Part shown: positions 55,121 to 64,000 of the stretch, piece after piece
Layout: each line of letters begins with the position of its first letter
How positions within the stretch are numbered: the first letter of the stretch is position 1
Assembly (NCBI RefSeq): GCF_026242055.1
Contig: NZ_JAPJDL010000009.1
Span: forward strand, 190,362-254,361
Direction: 5' to 3'
DNA: 64,000 nucleotides
Origin: Lentzea sp. NEAU-D7
Lineage (GTDB): Bacteria; Actinomycetota; Actinomycetes; Mycobacteriales; Pseudonocardiaceae
Position numbers and translations under genes: made by a program
Notes under the pieces: model-generated
Databases searched by the model: none
Told to the model about the DNA's origin: nothing
The model's input: the letters and a program-made list of their open reading frames with translations, nothing else

Positions 55121-55300
55121 TTCGTCGTTTCCGGGGTGGTTCCTCGAGTGTCCTCGCGGGTGCGGGTGCGGGTTGGGTTGGTGGGTGCGCGGGTCGGCTT
55201 GCGGGCGTTTGTCGCGTTCCAGCGGGGTGGGTTGCGTTCCTGGTGTGCGGTCGCCTTGCGAGGGTGGTTGCGCGGGTCGTGACGGAACTGCGCGGGGTTG

Positions 55301-55423
55301 CGATTGGGGCTTGACCTTGAGCCTCTGGCGGGATGCTGGACGGCCGGAAAAGGCCGGGCTGAAAAGCGCCCGGCCGTGCCCATGAGGGGAGCATCCCGCC
55401 CCCTCAAGGTAAAGCCCCAATCG
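55301..55423. repeat. Inverted-repeat (MITE/REP-like) element
   Basis: The ends CGATTGGGGCTT (from 55301) and AAGCCCCAATCG (to 55423) are complementary. Pairing continues inward through ACCTTGAG/CTCAAGGT and GGCGGGATGCT/AGCATCCCGCC, giving arms of about 36 bases with a small bulge. The interior holds a second stem, ACGGCCGG with CCCGGCCGT. There is no coding capacity. Confidence 0.85.
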
Positions 55424-55554
55424 CCTTGAAGGGCCCGAACCGCTGCCCGGCGGCACCAGGTTCGGACGGCTCGCTTCGCATCGCCACGCCAGGACTCGTA
55501 CGCGGTCGCCTTCGCGTTGGCAGGTGCCTGGTGGCACCGCGCGGGTCCGGTCGT

Positions 55555-55807
55555 GGCGGCTGGTACCTGTTCCAGCCGAGGGGCCGCCCTGCGTGCGAGT
55601 CGTCGCCTTACGACGACGGGCGCCGGTCGGCACCACGCGGGCCGCCCTGCGGCGGCTGGTACCTGCTCCAGCGGAGAGGCCGCCCTGCGCGCGAGTCGTT
55701 GCCTTACGACGACGGGCGCCGGTCGGCACCGCGCGGGCCGCCCTGCGGCGGCTGGTACCTGCTCCAGCGGAGAGGCCGCCCTGCGCGCGAGTCGTTGCCT
55801 TGCGAGG
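55555..55807. repeat. 96-bp tandem repeat array, about 2.6 copies
   Basis: Units start at 55555, 55651 and 55747, each beginning GGCGGCTGGTACCTG. Units two and three are nearly identical where they overlap; unit one has diverged slightly, and unit three breaks off near 55807. A more degenerate partial unit is detectable just upstream (about 55500-55554). Confidence 0.92.
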
Positions 55808-55856
55808 GTGGTCCCTCAGGCAGTGACGAAGTGCGGGTCGCACCGCTGCCAGACCC

Positions 55857-56771
55857 TCAGGTCACCTCGACGACGTGCACTGGCGGGCGTGGCCTGGCGG
55901 CGGCCGCTCGATGTGCCGCCTTCAGCTCCCGCGCCACCGCGTCCGGGGCGTCGCGCAGGCGGGTCGGCAGCGTCTGCACCACGAGGATCCCCGCCGCCGT
56001 GTAGCGGCTGTTGCGGGCGAGGGTGCGTTCGTAGTCGCGCGGGCCGTAGTGGAACGCGCGGGAGTCGATCTCCCAGGCCAGGCCCACGTCGTCGTACCAG
56101 GCGTCGGGCCTGGCGATGATGACGCCGTCCGGGCCCGCGATCGTGGCGTTCCAGTGGGGTGTGGTGAGGCGGATCTTGCGGGAGAGGCGGCGGGCGTCTC
56201 GTTCCGCCACCGACTCCGCACGGCCCAGGTCTTCGAGGACCGCTCGGACGAGCTTCGTGCCGTAGCGGTTGGTGCGGGCCTCTGCCCGGATGTCCGCGGG
56301 TGTGCAGCGGCCTCGCTGGATGGCCGCGGCGATCAGGGCGGTGGCCTCGTCCGCGGAGCGCATGAAGCGGCAGGCGTCCACTACGGCTCTGGCCGCGGAC
56401 ACCACCGGGAAGCCGCCCACGTCGGAGCTGGCGGGTACGGGCGAGGCGCGTTCCAGGACGAGTTCGCCGGTGCCGCGTGCCCTGCCCGGCACCAGCAGGT
56501 GGATCTCCTGGGCGCGGGCGGGCAGGCCGTGCCGGCGGCAGGCCTCCGCCCCGGTGACCACGGCTCCCGGGCCCGCGCGCAGGAGGGCCGCGGTCAGCTG
56601 TTGGTCCCGAGTGGGCGGGCCGTTGTGCAGCAGCACCACACCGGGGTACATGCGCTGCCACGGCCCGCCTGAGGCGCACCTCCGCCACGGGTTCGCGACA
56701 CCCAGTGACTTCAGGGTGCCGGCACTGATGACGCCGAGATCGCTGCGCTGGCGCAGGTGTTCGATTCGCAC
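55857..56771 (-). CDS. AbiEi-like/DUF559 nuclease-fold protein
   Basis: The 304-residue protein of an actinobacterial family has an N-terminal AbiEi-like winged-helix region (residues about 10-60: GTLKSLGV, PWQRMYPGVVLLH). A middle helical part reads VVDACRFMRSADEATALIAAAIQ. The C-terminal DUF559/VSR-like PD-(D/E)xK fold has IARPDAWYDDVGLAWEIDSRAFHYG. The final catalytic Lys of the motif is not obvious. A DNA nuclease or defence role is possible, not shown. It starts with GTG, and its end abuts the repeat block. Confidence 0.75.
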   Translation of the reverse strand: MRIEHLRQRSDLGVISAGTLKSLGVANPWRRCASGGPWQRMYPGVVLLHNGPPTRDQQLTAALLRAGPGAVVTGAEACRRHGLPARAQEIHLLVPGRARGTGELVLERASPVPASSDVGGFPVVSAARAVVDACRFMRSADEATALIAAAIQRGRCTPADIRAEARTNRYGTKLVRAVLEDLGRAESVAERDARRLSRKIRLTTPHWNATIAGPDGVIIARPDAWYDDVGLAWEIDSRAFHYGPRDYERTLARNSRYTAAGILVVQTLPTRLRDAPDAVARELKAAHRAAAARPRPPVHVVEVT

Positions 56772-56810
56772 GTCATCAGTGTGACGAGGAGCACCGACAG
56801 TTTTCGGGGG

Positions 56811-57485
56811 TCAGCGCCGGGTGAGTCGCCTGGCGCGGTCGAGCAGCATCAGAGCGGTGCCGCCGACCAGGAGCAGGACGCCGAGCAGCAGCATCCACGT
56901 GGTCGAGGCGCCGGTGTTGGCCAGGCGGTTGTCCTGGTGGTGGACCACCGGCGTGACCGAGGTGGTGGTCGCCGGGGGCGTCGTCACGGGCGGAGTGGTG
57001 ATCTTCGACGTGGTGGTCGTCGTCACCGGCGGCGTCGTGGTGGTACCGGACGTCGTCGTGGAGGTCGGCGGCGTGGTGGTGCCGGACGTCGTCGTGGAAG
57101 TCGACGGCGTGGTCGTGGAAGACGTCGTCGTGTCCGTGGTCGTCGTGTCCGTGGTCGAGGTGGTGGTCGAGGTCGAGGTCGACGGGGTCGTTGTTGTGGT
57201 GGACGACGTCGTCGTGGTGGTGGTCGTCACCGGCGGCGTCGTCGTGGTGGTCGAGGTCGTCGTGCACGGGGTGGTGGTGGTCGTCGGGGTGGTCGTGGAC
57301 GACGTCGGAGGCTCTTCACCTCTCGGCGACGGCGCACGCCATCCAGGACGTTCCTTCGGGCACCACGCAGCGGCGCACACCTGGCCATCCCCGGAGGCCG
57401 AGGCCTCCGGGGCGGCACCGTGCAGTGAGACGAACGTCAACACTGCCCCGGCGGTGAGCACACCGATATAGGCGATACGTGACAT
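56811..57485 (-). CDS. Sortase-anchored Thr-rich surface protein
   Basis: The 224-residue protein has a signal peptide (MSRIAYIGVLTAGAVLTFV), a short head with two Cys (VCAAAWCP) and a stalk of about 120 residues made almost only of Thr with Ser, Pro and Asp. The wall-sorting signal at the C terminus is L-A-N-T-G, a hydrophobic helix (WMLLLGVLLLVGGTALMLL) and RARRLTRR. LAXTG is the class E sortase motif of actinomycetes; the sortase is not in this window. The ATG at 57485 puts the signal peptide first. Confidence 0.85.
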   Translation of the reverse strand: MSRIAYIGVLTAGAVLTFVSLHGAAPEASASGDGQVCAAAWCPKERPGWRAPSPRGEEPPTSSTTTPTTTTTPCTTTSTTTTTPPVTTTTTTTSSTTTTTPSTSTSTTTSTTDTTTTDTTTSSTTTPSTSTTTSGTTTPPTSTTTSGTTTTPPVTTTTTSKITTPPVTTPPATTTSVTPVVHHQDNRLANTGASTTWMLLLGVLLLVGGTALMLLDRARRLTRR

Positions 57486-57568
57486 GCCAGGGATGGTTGC
57501 GCGCAGGTACAACACCTGGTGCGAAAAGCACCCCTACGTCACCCGGCAGTGCGGACGACATCCCCCGA

Positions 57569-57919
57569 TCAGGTCCAGAAGACCGCGACACCCACGTTCA
57601 GCACGACCAGCGAAGCGGCCGTCGGCAGCAGCCAGGACGGGGCCTTGGGCTTGTTGACGTTGATCGCCACGACGGCGGCGATGGCCACGACGACCAGCAG
57701 CTTGACCCCGATCTTGACGTGGTCGTACTTCACCGCGTCGACCAGCGGGTCGATGCCGACCAGCGCGATACCGGTGAGCAGCTGCAGGGCCGCGCCGTGC
57801 AACCAGCCCTTGTTGACCGGCGCGTCCTTGCCGGCCTTGGCCTGCAACAGGATCATCGCGACCAGCATGCCCATGCCGAGCAGGTGCAGGAACACCAGCA
57901 GCAGGCGTACGAACTCCAC
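57569..57919 (-). CDS. Four-helix integral membrane protein
   Basis: The unrecognised 116-residue protein consists of four hydrophobic helices (LLLVFLHLLGMGMLVAMILL, LHGAALQLLTGIALVGI, VKLLVVVAIAAVVAI, LLPTAASLVVLNVGVAVF). It has short loops containing AKAGKDAPVNKG. It starts with GTG at 57919, 9 bases after the SCO4848-like gene on the same strand, so the two probably form an operon. Confidence 0.78.
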   Translation of the reverse strand: MEFVRLLLVFLHLLGMGMLVAMILLQAKAGKDAPVNKGWLHGAALQLLTGIALVGIDPLVDAVKYDHVKIGVKLLVVVAIAAVVAINVNKPKAPSWLLPTAASLVVLNVGVAVFWT

Positions 57920-57928
57920 AGCTTTTCC

Positions 57929-58156
57929 CTATCGACGTCGAGTGGCCAGGAAACCCCGCACGCCCAGCACGCCGATGACGGTGCCGAACGCGAGCGAGGC
58001 GATCACGAGCACCAGGTGCACCGTGAAGAAGGCGGTAGGTCCGTCGCTAAACGAACGCGGGTCCTTCCAGATGTTCTTCAGGAACGTGGGCCAGATCACC
58101 CACGACCACACTCCGAACGCCACCAGGAAGAGTGACATCGGGCGCGAGAGCTTCAC
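57929..58156 (-). CDS. SCO4848-like small membrane protein
   Basis: The 75-residue protein has two helices. The pattern KLSRPMSLFLVAFGVWSWVIW, a WKDPRSF loop and a second helix ending GVRGFLATRRR match the actinobacterial family named after Streptomyces SCO4848 (recalled). It is usually found beside a D,D-carboxypeptidase, as here (58218). The GTG at 58156 is preferred over 58162 because a TGATAC -10 (58170-58165) leaves room for a leaderless start there. Confidence 0.8.
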   Translation of the reverse strand: MKLSRPMSLFLVAFGVWSWVIWPTFLKNIWKDPRSFSDGPTAFFTVHLVLVIASLAFGTVIGVLGVRGFLATRRR

Positions 58157-58217
58157 GTTCACCAGTATCAGACGTGGTGCGTGCAGGCGACTGAACGGGG
58201 GTGGATAGCCTGAACGT

Positions 58218-59483
58218 GTGCCCTTCCCAAAACGGCTCATCGTCGCCCTGGTCCTAGCAACGGCCACAGCCGCGTTCGCCGCACCGACCGGCACCGCACA
58301 ACAGGCCGCCGGCTCGGCGCAGTGTGCGAACCGCGAGACCCCGCCGCCACCGGTGGACACGTCCGAGCAGCCGGCGCCGGGCCAGAAGGCCCCGACGCCG
58401 CTCGAGGTGCCGGAGAAGCCCGTCGGCGGTGACCGGCTCGGCGAGTGCGGCCTGATCCTGCCGCCGAACTCGGCGCAGCCGCCCAGCGGCACCACCGCGG
58501 CCTCGTGGCTGCTCGCGGACATGGACAGCGGTGCCGTCCTCGCCGCGTACGACCCGCACGGCCGTCAGCGCCCCGCCAGCGTCATCAAGGTGCTGCTCGC
58601 GATGGTCGTCGCCAAGGAACTGCGCGGCGACCTCGTCGTCACCGCGAGCGCCGAGGACACCCAGCAGGAGTGCACCTGCGTCGGCCTGAAGGACGGCGGC
58701 CAGTACACCGTCCGCCAGCTGCTGCACGGCCTGCTGCTCACCTCGGGCAACGACGTGGCGCACACGCTGGCCCGCCAGCTCGGCGGCGTGCCGAACGCCC
58801 TGCGCAAGATGAACGCGATGGCCAAGGAGCTCGGCGCCCTCGACACCCGCGCCGTGACCCCGTCCGGCCTCGACGCCCCCGGCACCAGCACCTCGGCCTA
58901 CGACGTCGCCCTGATCTTCCGCGGCGCGATGAAGTACGACGAGTTCGCGCAGGCCATCAAGCTGCAGCAGTCGCAGTTCCCCGGCCGCAACGGCGGCACG
59001 ATCATGCTGCAGAACGACAACCGCCTGCTCCAGAACTACCAGGGCGCGCTCGGCGGCAAGACCGGCTTCACCGACGACTCGCAGCACACCTACGTGGGCG
59101 CCGCGGAACGCAACGGCCGCCGCCTCGTCGTCGTGCTGCTGCGCGGCCAGCAGACGCCCACGCGCATCGACGCCCAGGCCGCGAAGCTGCTCGACTACGG
59201 CTTCGCCATGGGCCCCGGTGGTGTGGGCAAGCTGGTGGACGGCGCTCCGCAGCCGAAGCAGAACGTGGTTCCCACGCAGAGCACCGACACCGCGGACGAG
59301 GCAGCCGCCGTCGACTCGCGCACGGGCCGCCCCACGCCCACCGCGTTCGGCACCGTCGGCCTGCCGATCACGGCCGCGGCGGGCATCGGCCTGCTGGCCG
59401 GTCTCGTGCTCTTCATCCGCAGCAAGCGCGCCAAGGCGGCCAGGGCCCGCCGTCAGGCCGCGCAGGCGGCACAGGGCATCTGA
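58218..59483 (+). CDS. D-alanyl-D-alanine carboxypeptidase
   Basis: The 421-residue penicillin-binding protein of family S11 trims the terminal D-Ala from peptidoglycan stems. A signal peptide is followed by a Pro-rich linker. The active site has Ser121-V-I-Lys124, Ser176-G-N and Lys281-T-G. A C-terminal helix (LPITAAAGIGLLAGLVLFI) and a basic tail anchor it in the membrane. It starts with GTG, divergent from the SCO4848-like gene. It is comparable to mycobacterial DacB1. Confidence 0.93.
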   Translation: MPFPKRLIVALVLATATAAFAAPTGTAQQAAGSAQCANRETPPPPVDTSEQPAPGQKAPTPLEVPEKPVGGDRLGECGLILPPNSAQPPSGTTAASWLLADMDSGAVLAAYDPHGRQRPASVIKVLLAMVVAKELRGDLVVTASAEDTQQECTCVGLKDGGQYTVRQLLHGLLLTSGNDVAHTLARQLGGVPNALRKMNAMAKELGALDTRAVTPSGLDAPGTSTSAYDVALIFRGAMKYDEFAQAIKLQQSQFPGRNGGTIMLQNDNRLLQNYQGALGGKTGFTDDSQHTYVGAAERNGRRLVVVLLRGQQTPTRIDAQAAKLLDYGFAMGPGGVGKLVDGAPQPKQNVVPTQSTDTADEAAAVDSRTGRPTPTAFGTVGLPITAAAGIGLLAGLVLFIRSKRAKAARARRQAAQAAQGI

Positions 59484-59496
59484 GGCACCGAAGACG

Positions 59497-59526
59497 ACGG
59501 CCCCAGCGCACACGCGCTGGGGCCGT
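59497..59526. terminator. Bidirectional hairpin terminator
   Basis: ACGGCCCCAGCGC pairs perfectly with GCGCTGGGGCCGT (59514-59526) around an ACAC loop, between the convergent carboxypeptidase (stop 59483) and YihY (stop 59541) genes. Confidence 0.85.
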
Positions 59527-59540
59527 TCTCGTTCTGAACG

Positions 59541-60527
59541 CTACTTGCGGCGCCACCGGAGACCGAGCACCGCGCCGAACACCGCTCCCGCGCCGAGCAT
59601 CAACGACGGCGAGGGCCCGGACCGCATCTGCACCACCGGCGAGATCACCGCGGGCGGCGGCGCCTTCACCACCTCCGGCTCGAGGTTCTCCCTGGCGGTG
59701 GCCGTCCAGGCCGTGATGAACAGGATGAACTGCGCCACGAGGTTCGCGAACAGCAGCACACCGATCACCGACCCGAAGGCGGCCGAGGTCGGCGACTTCG
59801 TCGTGAACGACAGGAAGATCGTGGCGGCCTGCTTCAGCACCTCGAACCCGATCGCGGCCGCGAACGCCCCGCGGAGCGCCGAGCGCAGGCCCACGGGCTT
59901 GCGCGGCAGCCGCGCGAGCACCCAGAGGAACACCATCCAGTTCGCGACCAGCGACAGGACGATCGTGCCGATGCGCAGCAGGACGTGCGCCCAGCCGGCC
60001 TTCTCCAGCCCCAGCCACTCCAGGACCTGCTCCGCGAAGCCGGTGCCGAGCGCCGTGATGCCGAACGACAGCACGATCGCGAGGCCCAGGCCGATCAGCG
60101 CCAGCAGGTCGCGCCACAGCGTGCCGAAGAACGGCAGGTTCTCCTTGGCGTGGCCCCACTGCGCGGTCAGGGCGTCGCGGAGGTTGCCCATCCAGCCGAG
60201 GCCGGAGTACGCGGCGCCGAGCAGACCGATGATGCCGACCGTGCCCTTGGACTCCAGGGCGGTGTTCACGGCCTCGTTGATCTGCTCGCTCAGCTGCTGG
60301 TCCGGCACGGCCTCGGCGATGGCCGCACGCAGTTCGGCCAGCAGGTCCGGCTGCGACTGCAGCACGAAACCGGCCACCGCGAACCCGATCATCAAGATCG
60401 GCACGAGCGACAGCACGCTGAAGTACGTCACCGCGGCGGCGTAGTGCGTGCCGTAGCTCTCGGTGAAGCGCTCATACGCTCGCATGATGTGGTCGAACCA
60501 CGCGTACTTCCGCCGCCACTTGTCCAC
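59541..60527 (-). CDS. YihY/BrkB-family inner membrane protein
   Basis: The 328-residue protein has six helices of the YihY (former RNase BN) family. It shows TESYGTHYAAAVTYFSVLSLVPILM, a GYSGLGWMGNLRDAL-type loop segment and the AAAIGFEVLKQAATIF helix. The basic cytoplasmic N terminus starts MDKWRRKYAW. Function is unknown; it is not a ribonuclease. It lies 24 bases after trpS on the same strand. Confidence 0.9.
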   Translation of the reverse strand: MDKWRRKYAWFDHIMRAYERFTESYGTHYAAAVTYFSVLSLVPILMIGFAVAGFVLQSQPDLLAELRAAIAEAVPDQQLSEQINEAVNTALESKGTVGIIGLLGAAYSGLGWMGNLRDALTAQWGHAKENLPFFGTLWRDLLALIGLGLAIVLSFGITALGTGFAEQVLEWLGLEKAGWAHVLLRIGTIVLSLVANWMVFLWVLARLPRKPVGLRSALRGAFAAAIGFEVLKQAATIFLSFTTKSPTSAAFGSVIGVLLFANLVAQFILFITAWTATARENLEPEVVKAPPPAVISPVVQMRSGPSPSLMLGAGAVFGAVLGLRWRRK

Positions 60528-60551
60528 GCGTGGAACGCTAGTGCAAGTGCA

Positions 60552-61604
<1,053 letters not shown>

Positions 61605-61796
61605 TCAGTTGTGCGCGGTGTCCTGCTGGACCAGGTCGATGCGCTGGTTGGCCGCCACGACGGGGGCCGGCTTGCGGCGCCTCACCAGGCCGTAGACCAG
61701 ACCGCCCACGCCCGCGGTGACCGCGATCAGACCCACGGGACCAGCAGCGGTACCGGTCATGCTGCTCTCGACCGCCGCGCTCAGAACCAGACTCAT
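61605..61796 (-). CDS. Small single-helix membrane protein
   Basis: The unrecognised 63-residue protein has one transmembrane helix (GPVGLIAVTAGVGGLVYGLV), then RRRKPAPVV and a polar tail. The start is uncertain: ATG at 61796 gives 63 residues and ATG at 61760 gives 51. It lies 27 bases upstream of trpS on the same strand. Confidence 0.55.
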   Translation of the reverse strand: MSLVLSAAVESSMTGTAAGPVGLIAVTAGVGGLVYGLVRRRKPAPVVAANQRIDLVQQDTAHN

Positions 61797-61874
61797 GCCG
61801 TGCACTTGCCGAGCCTCCCCAAGGCACAGGCCCACCCCGGAACGGGTGAACCTCGCTGACTGATTGGCCGCCAA

Positions 61875-61893
61875 GCTACCGATGACCGGTAGC
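61875..61893 (-). terminator. Short hairpin downstream of fbiC
   Basis: GCTACCG pairs with CGGTAGC (61887-61893) around a 5-base loop, 27 bases after the fbiC stop. It is weak and has no T-run. Confidence 0.4.
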
Positions 61894-61919
61894 GTCTATG
61901 CGCCGAATCAGACTATCGG

Positions 61920-64000
61920 TCATGGATGATCGGATCGCACTCGCCCATATGTCGTAGTCCGCTGACGGGCGTTACGCCCTGCTAGTGAAGCCAGCGTCTG
62001 AAGCTCACTCACAGTGCGCGCCGACCCGTGTTCGGATCCCGCCATGCGGCTGATGGTCTCCTCCATCAACGTGCCGCCGATGTCGTTCGCGCCGCCGTTG
62101 AGGATCTCCGCGGTGCCCTCGTCACCGAGCTTCACCCAGGAGCACTGGATGTTGTCGACGCGGCCGTGCAACGCCAGCCGTGCGAACGCGTGCACGGCCC
62201 GGTTGTCGCGGCGGGACGGGCCGGGACGGGCGACTCCGGCCAGGTAGATCGGGGCGTTGCGGTGCACGAACGGCAGCGCGACGAACTCGGTGAGCCCGCC
62301 TGTGCGGTCCTGCAGGTCCGCGAGCACCCGGAAGTGCGTGAGCCAGTGGCCGGGGTGGTCGACGTGGCCGTACATCATCGTCGAGGACGAACGGATGCCC
62401 AGCTCGTGGGCGGTGCCGACGACCTCGAGCCAGGTCGCGGTCGGCAGCTTGCCCTTGGTCAGCACCCACCGCACGTCGTCGTCGAGGATCTCGGCCGCGG
62501 TGCCCGGAATCGTGTCGAGGCCGGCTTCCTTCAGCTCCGTGAGCCACTCGCGGATGCTCACGCCCGCCTTGGCCGCGGCGGAGACGATCTCCATCGGGCT
62601 GAACGCGTGGACGTGCATCCCGGGCAGGCGCTTCTTGATCGCGCGCACGACGTCGGCGTAGTACGTCACCGGCAGCTTGGGGTCGATGCCGCCCTGCATG
62701 CAGACCTCGGTGGCGCCGTCGTCCCACGCCTCCTGCGCGCGGTCGGCGACCTCCTCGGCCGAGAGCCGGAACGCGTCCGCGTCGCGCTCGCGCTGGGCGA
62801 AGGCGCAGAAGCGGCACCCGACGTAGCAGACGTTGGAGAAGTTGATGTTCCGGTTGACCACGTACGTGACGTCGTCGCCGACCACCTCGCGGCGCAGGTC
62901 GTCGGCGAGCCGGGTCATCTCCTCCAGCGCGTCGCCGTCCGCGGTCAGCAGCGCCATCGCGGCGTCGGTGTCGCCGAGCAACGCTCCCGGGTCGTTCGCG
63001 GCGATCTTCAGTCCACGTTGGACGTCTTCGGAGAGCCGTTGCGGCGCAACGGGAATCTTCAGCTCGTCCCAGTCGCCGTAGACCTCGTCGAAGTCTCCGC
63101 GGCGGTCGCTCGTGCGGCCTTCGGTGTCGATGGCGGTGTGGAGGTCCGCGCGGCCGAACGTGTCGAGCCCGCCGTCCGGCTCCTGCCACTCGCGGCCGAT
63201 CACCGGGGCGTCGGGGTTCGCGAGACCGTTTTCCAGTGCCAGCGCGGAAACGTGCGCCGTGAGGCGGGTGTCGATCCACTGCCCCGCCGCCGCGCGGACG
63301 TAGCGCGGGTAGACGTTCAGCCGTTCCTGCAAGGAGAAACCGGCTTCCGCGGTGATCTCCGCGAGCTGGTCGACCTGGGGCCACGGCTTCTCGGGGTTCA
63401 CGTGGTCCGGCGTGATCGGCGAGACGCCGCCCCAGTCGTCGACGCCCGCGCGCAGCATGAGATCGAACTCGCCACCGACGAGGTTCGGCGGTGCCTGCAC
63501 GCTCACGGTCGACGGCATCACCAGGCGTGCCACGGCGATCGTCGCCGCGAGCTCCGTCAGGTCGGCGTCGGGCATGCCGCGCATCGCCGTGTCCGGCTTG
63601 GCGCGGAAGTTCTGGATGATGACTTCCTGGATGTGCCCGTACTGCTTCGCGATCTGACGCATCGCGAGCAACGACTCGGCGCGCTCGGCGAGCGTCTCGC
63701 CGATGCCGATCAGGATCCCGGTGGTGAACGGGACGTTCACGCGGCCGGCGTCGGTGAGGACGCGCAGCCGGACGGCGGGATCCTTGTCGGGGCTGCCGTA
63801 GTGCGGGCCGCCCTTCTCGCTCCACAGCCGCTCGGCCGTGGTCTCGAGCATCATGCCCATGCTGGACGCGACGGGCCGCAGCCGCGTCAGCTCCTCCCAG
63901 CTCAGCACGCCGGGGTTGAGGTGCGGCAGCAGGCCGGTCTCCTCCAGCACCGCGATGGCGCTGGCCCTGACGTAGTCCAAAGTGGACTCGTAGCCGCGGG
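61920..64000 (-). CDS. fbiC: FbiC, 7,8-didemethyl-8-hydroxy-5-deazariboflavin synthase (partial)
   Basis: The 3' 692 codons of a fused CofG-CofH protein; the frame is open to the window edge, so the N terminus, including the first radical-SAM cluster, lies outside. Visible are the CofG tail ([22 protein letters not shown]) and then the CofH half, with its radical-SAM motif C-Y-V-G-C-R-F-C in [12 protein letters not shown] and the [11 protein letters not shown] and QCSWVKLG segments. The enzyme joins tyrosine and a ribityl pyrimidine to make Fo, the chromophore of coenzyme F420. The in-frame TTG at 63978-63980 is not the true start. Confidence 0.96.
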   Translation of the reverse strand, partial: RGYESTLDYVRASAIAVLEETGLLPHLNPGVLSWEELTRLRPVASSMGMMLETTAERLWSEKGGPHYGSPDKDPAVRLRVLTDAGRVNVPFTTGILIGIGETLAERAESLLAMRQIAKQYGHIQEVIIQNFRAKPDTAMRGMPDADLTELAATIAVARLVMPSTVSVQAPPNLVGGEFDLMLRAGVDDWGGVSPITPDHVNPEKPWPQVDQLAEITAEAGFSLQERLNVYPRYVRAAAGQWIDTRLTAHVSALALENGLANPDAPVIGREWQEPDGGLDTFGRADLHTAIDTEGRTSDRRGDFDEVYGDWDELKIPVAPQRLSEDVQRGLKIAANDPGALLGDTDAAMALLTADGDALEEMTRLADDLRREVVGDDVTYVVNRNINFSNVCYVGCRFCAFAQRERDADAFRLSAEEVADRAQEAWDDGATEVCMQGGIDPKLPVTYYADVVRAIKKRLPGMHVHAFSPMEIVSAAAKAGVSIREWLTELKEAGLDTIPGTAAEILDDDVRWVLTKGKLPTATWLEVVGTAHELGIRSSSTMMYGHVDHPGHWLTHFRVLADLQDRTGGLTEFVALPFVHRNAPIYLAGVARPGPSRRDNRAVHAFARLALHGRVDNIQCSWVKLGDEGTAEILNGGANDIGGTLMEETISRMAGSEHGSARTVSELQTLASLAGRNARQRTTTYGRVRSDHP

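Larger units (their letters stand above)
55074..55856. other. 783-base noncoding, repeat-rich region
   Basis: No supported gene. Its parts are a terminator hairpin (55091-55120), a long inverted-repeat element (55301-55423) and a 96-bp tandem array (55555-55807). The 16-mer GCCTTGCGAGGGTGGT occurs as a direct repeat at 55253-55268 and 55797-55812, bracketing most of the block. Open frames run through the array on both strands because the period is divisible by three, but they show no start signals or family similarity. Confidence 0.75.

Noticed and set aside
55555-55807. Possible CRISPR array
   Set aside because: Units are contiguous 96-bp tandem copies with no unique spacers, and there are no cas genes.
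55426-56004. Plus-strand frame encoding 32-residue repeats (GGWYLLQRRGRP type)
   Set aside because: It follows the 96-bp array whose period is divisible by three, has no ribosome site and runs antisense into a better supported gene.
56821-57471. Plus-strand valine-rich open frame
   Set aside because: It is the exact complement of the poly-threonine stalk codons; the minus strand has a signal peptide and sorting signal.

Overview
This window comes from a high-GC actinomycete. The evidence is strong third-position GC bias, many GTG starts, ATGA and GTGA stop/start overlaps, near-leaderless promoters, PknB-type kinases, a mycothiol-type DinB protein, an F420 synthase (FbiC) and a DasR-like operator before a chitinase. 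Protein families and context fit the Pseudonocardiales (Lentzea, Saccharothrix or Actinosynnema-like). That genus-level guess is inference and was not tested.

The backbone resembles a conserved actinobacterial nucleoside-salvage and respiration region. From memory of the M. tuberculosis map, order and orientation match amiA1-amiB1-deoD-pmmB-upp-(Rv3311-like)-add-deoA-cdd-sdhCDAB. Here the series is stretched over about 55 kb by inserted blocks.

Region by region: 0.1-2.5 kb holds two M20 amidohydrolases. 3.1-8.3 kb holds a methylmalonyl-CoA mutase operon (mutA-mutB-meaB); MutA carries a long hexapeptide-repeat linker. 8.4-12.4 kb has a receptor-like Ser/Thr kinase, purine nucleoside phosphorylase and a phosphosugar mutase. 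12.4-18.6 kb is accessory: an internally deleted methyltransferase, a flavodoxin, a DnaA-box cluster, a MerR/aldo-keto reductase pair, a Doc-like toxin-antitoxin pair, a TetR regulator, a secreted chitinase and upp. 18.6-27.5 kb has small envelope proteins, a fused polysaccharide deacetylase/glycosyltransferase, then deoC with a full-length aldehyde dehydrogenase and a half-length partner. 27.4-32.4 kb is a two-component system next to an ABC/FtsX exporter. 32.4-37.3 kb is a secretion-like cluster: VanZ, SUKH, a WXG100-like protein, a WXG-like NlpC/P60 hydrolase, two YbaB-like proteins and an acidic protein with a duplicated domain. 37.3-44.3 kb has a secreted small protein, GntR plus a sugar-nucleotide dehydratase, adenosine deaminase, a coiled-coil repeat protein and a second kinase.

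44.3-51.1 kb is a nucleoside-uptake operon: BMP lipoprotein, ATPase, two permeases, cytidine deaminase and thymidine phosphorylase. 51.6-55.1 kb is the succinate dehydrogenase operon, apparently with a short coupled leader ORF. 55.1-55.9 kb is noncoding and repeat-rich, with a long inverted-repeat element and a 96-bp tandem array. 55.9-61.9 kb has a DUF559-type protein, a sortase-anchored poly-threonine protein, small membrane proteins, a D,D-carboxypeptidase, a YihY protein and trpS. The window ends inside fbiC.

Functionally, uptake, deamination and phosphorolysis of nucleosides (BMP/ABC, Cdd, Add, DeoA, PNP, Upp) feed deoxyribose-phosphate to the PMM and DeoC steps and on to acetaldehyde oxidation, while the mutase and succinate dehydrogenase meet at succinate. 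I found no tRNA, rRNA, CRISPR array or transposase. The least conventional parts are the 33.6-37.3 kb cluster and the 55.1-55.9 kb repeat block.
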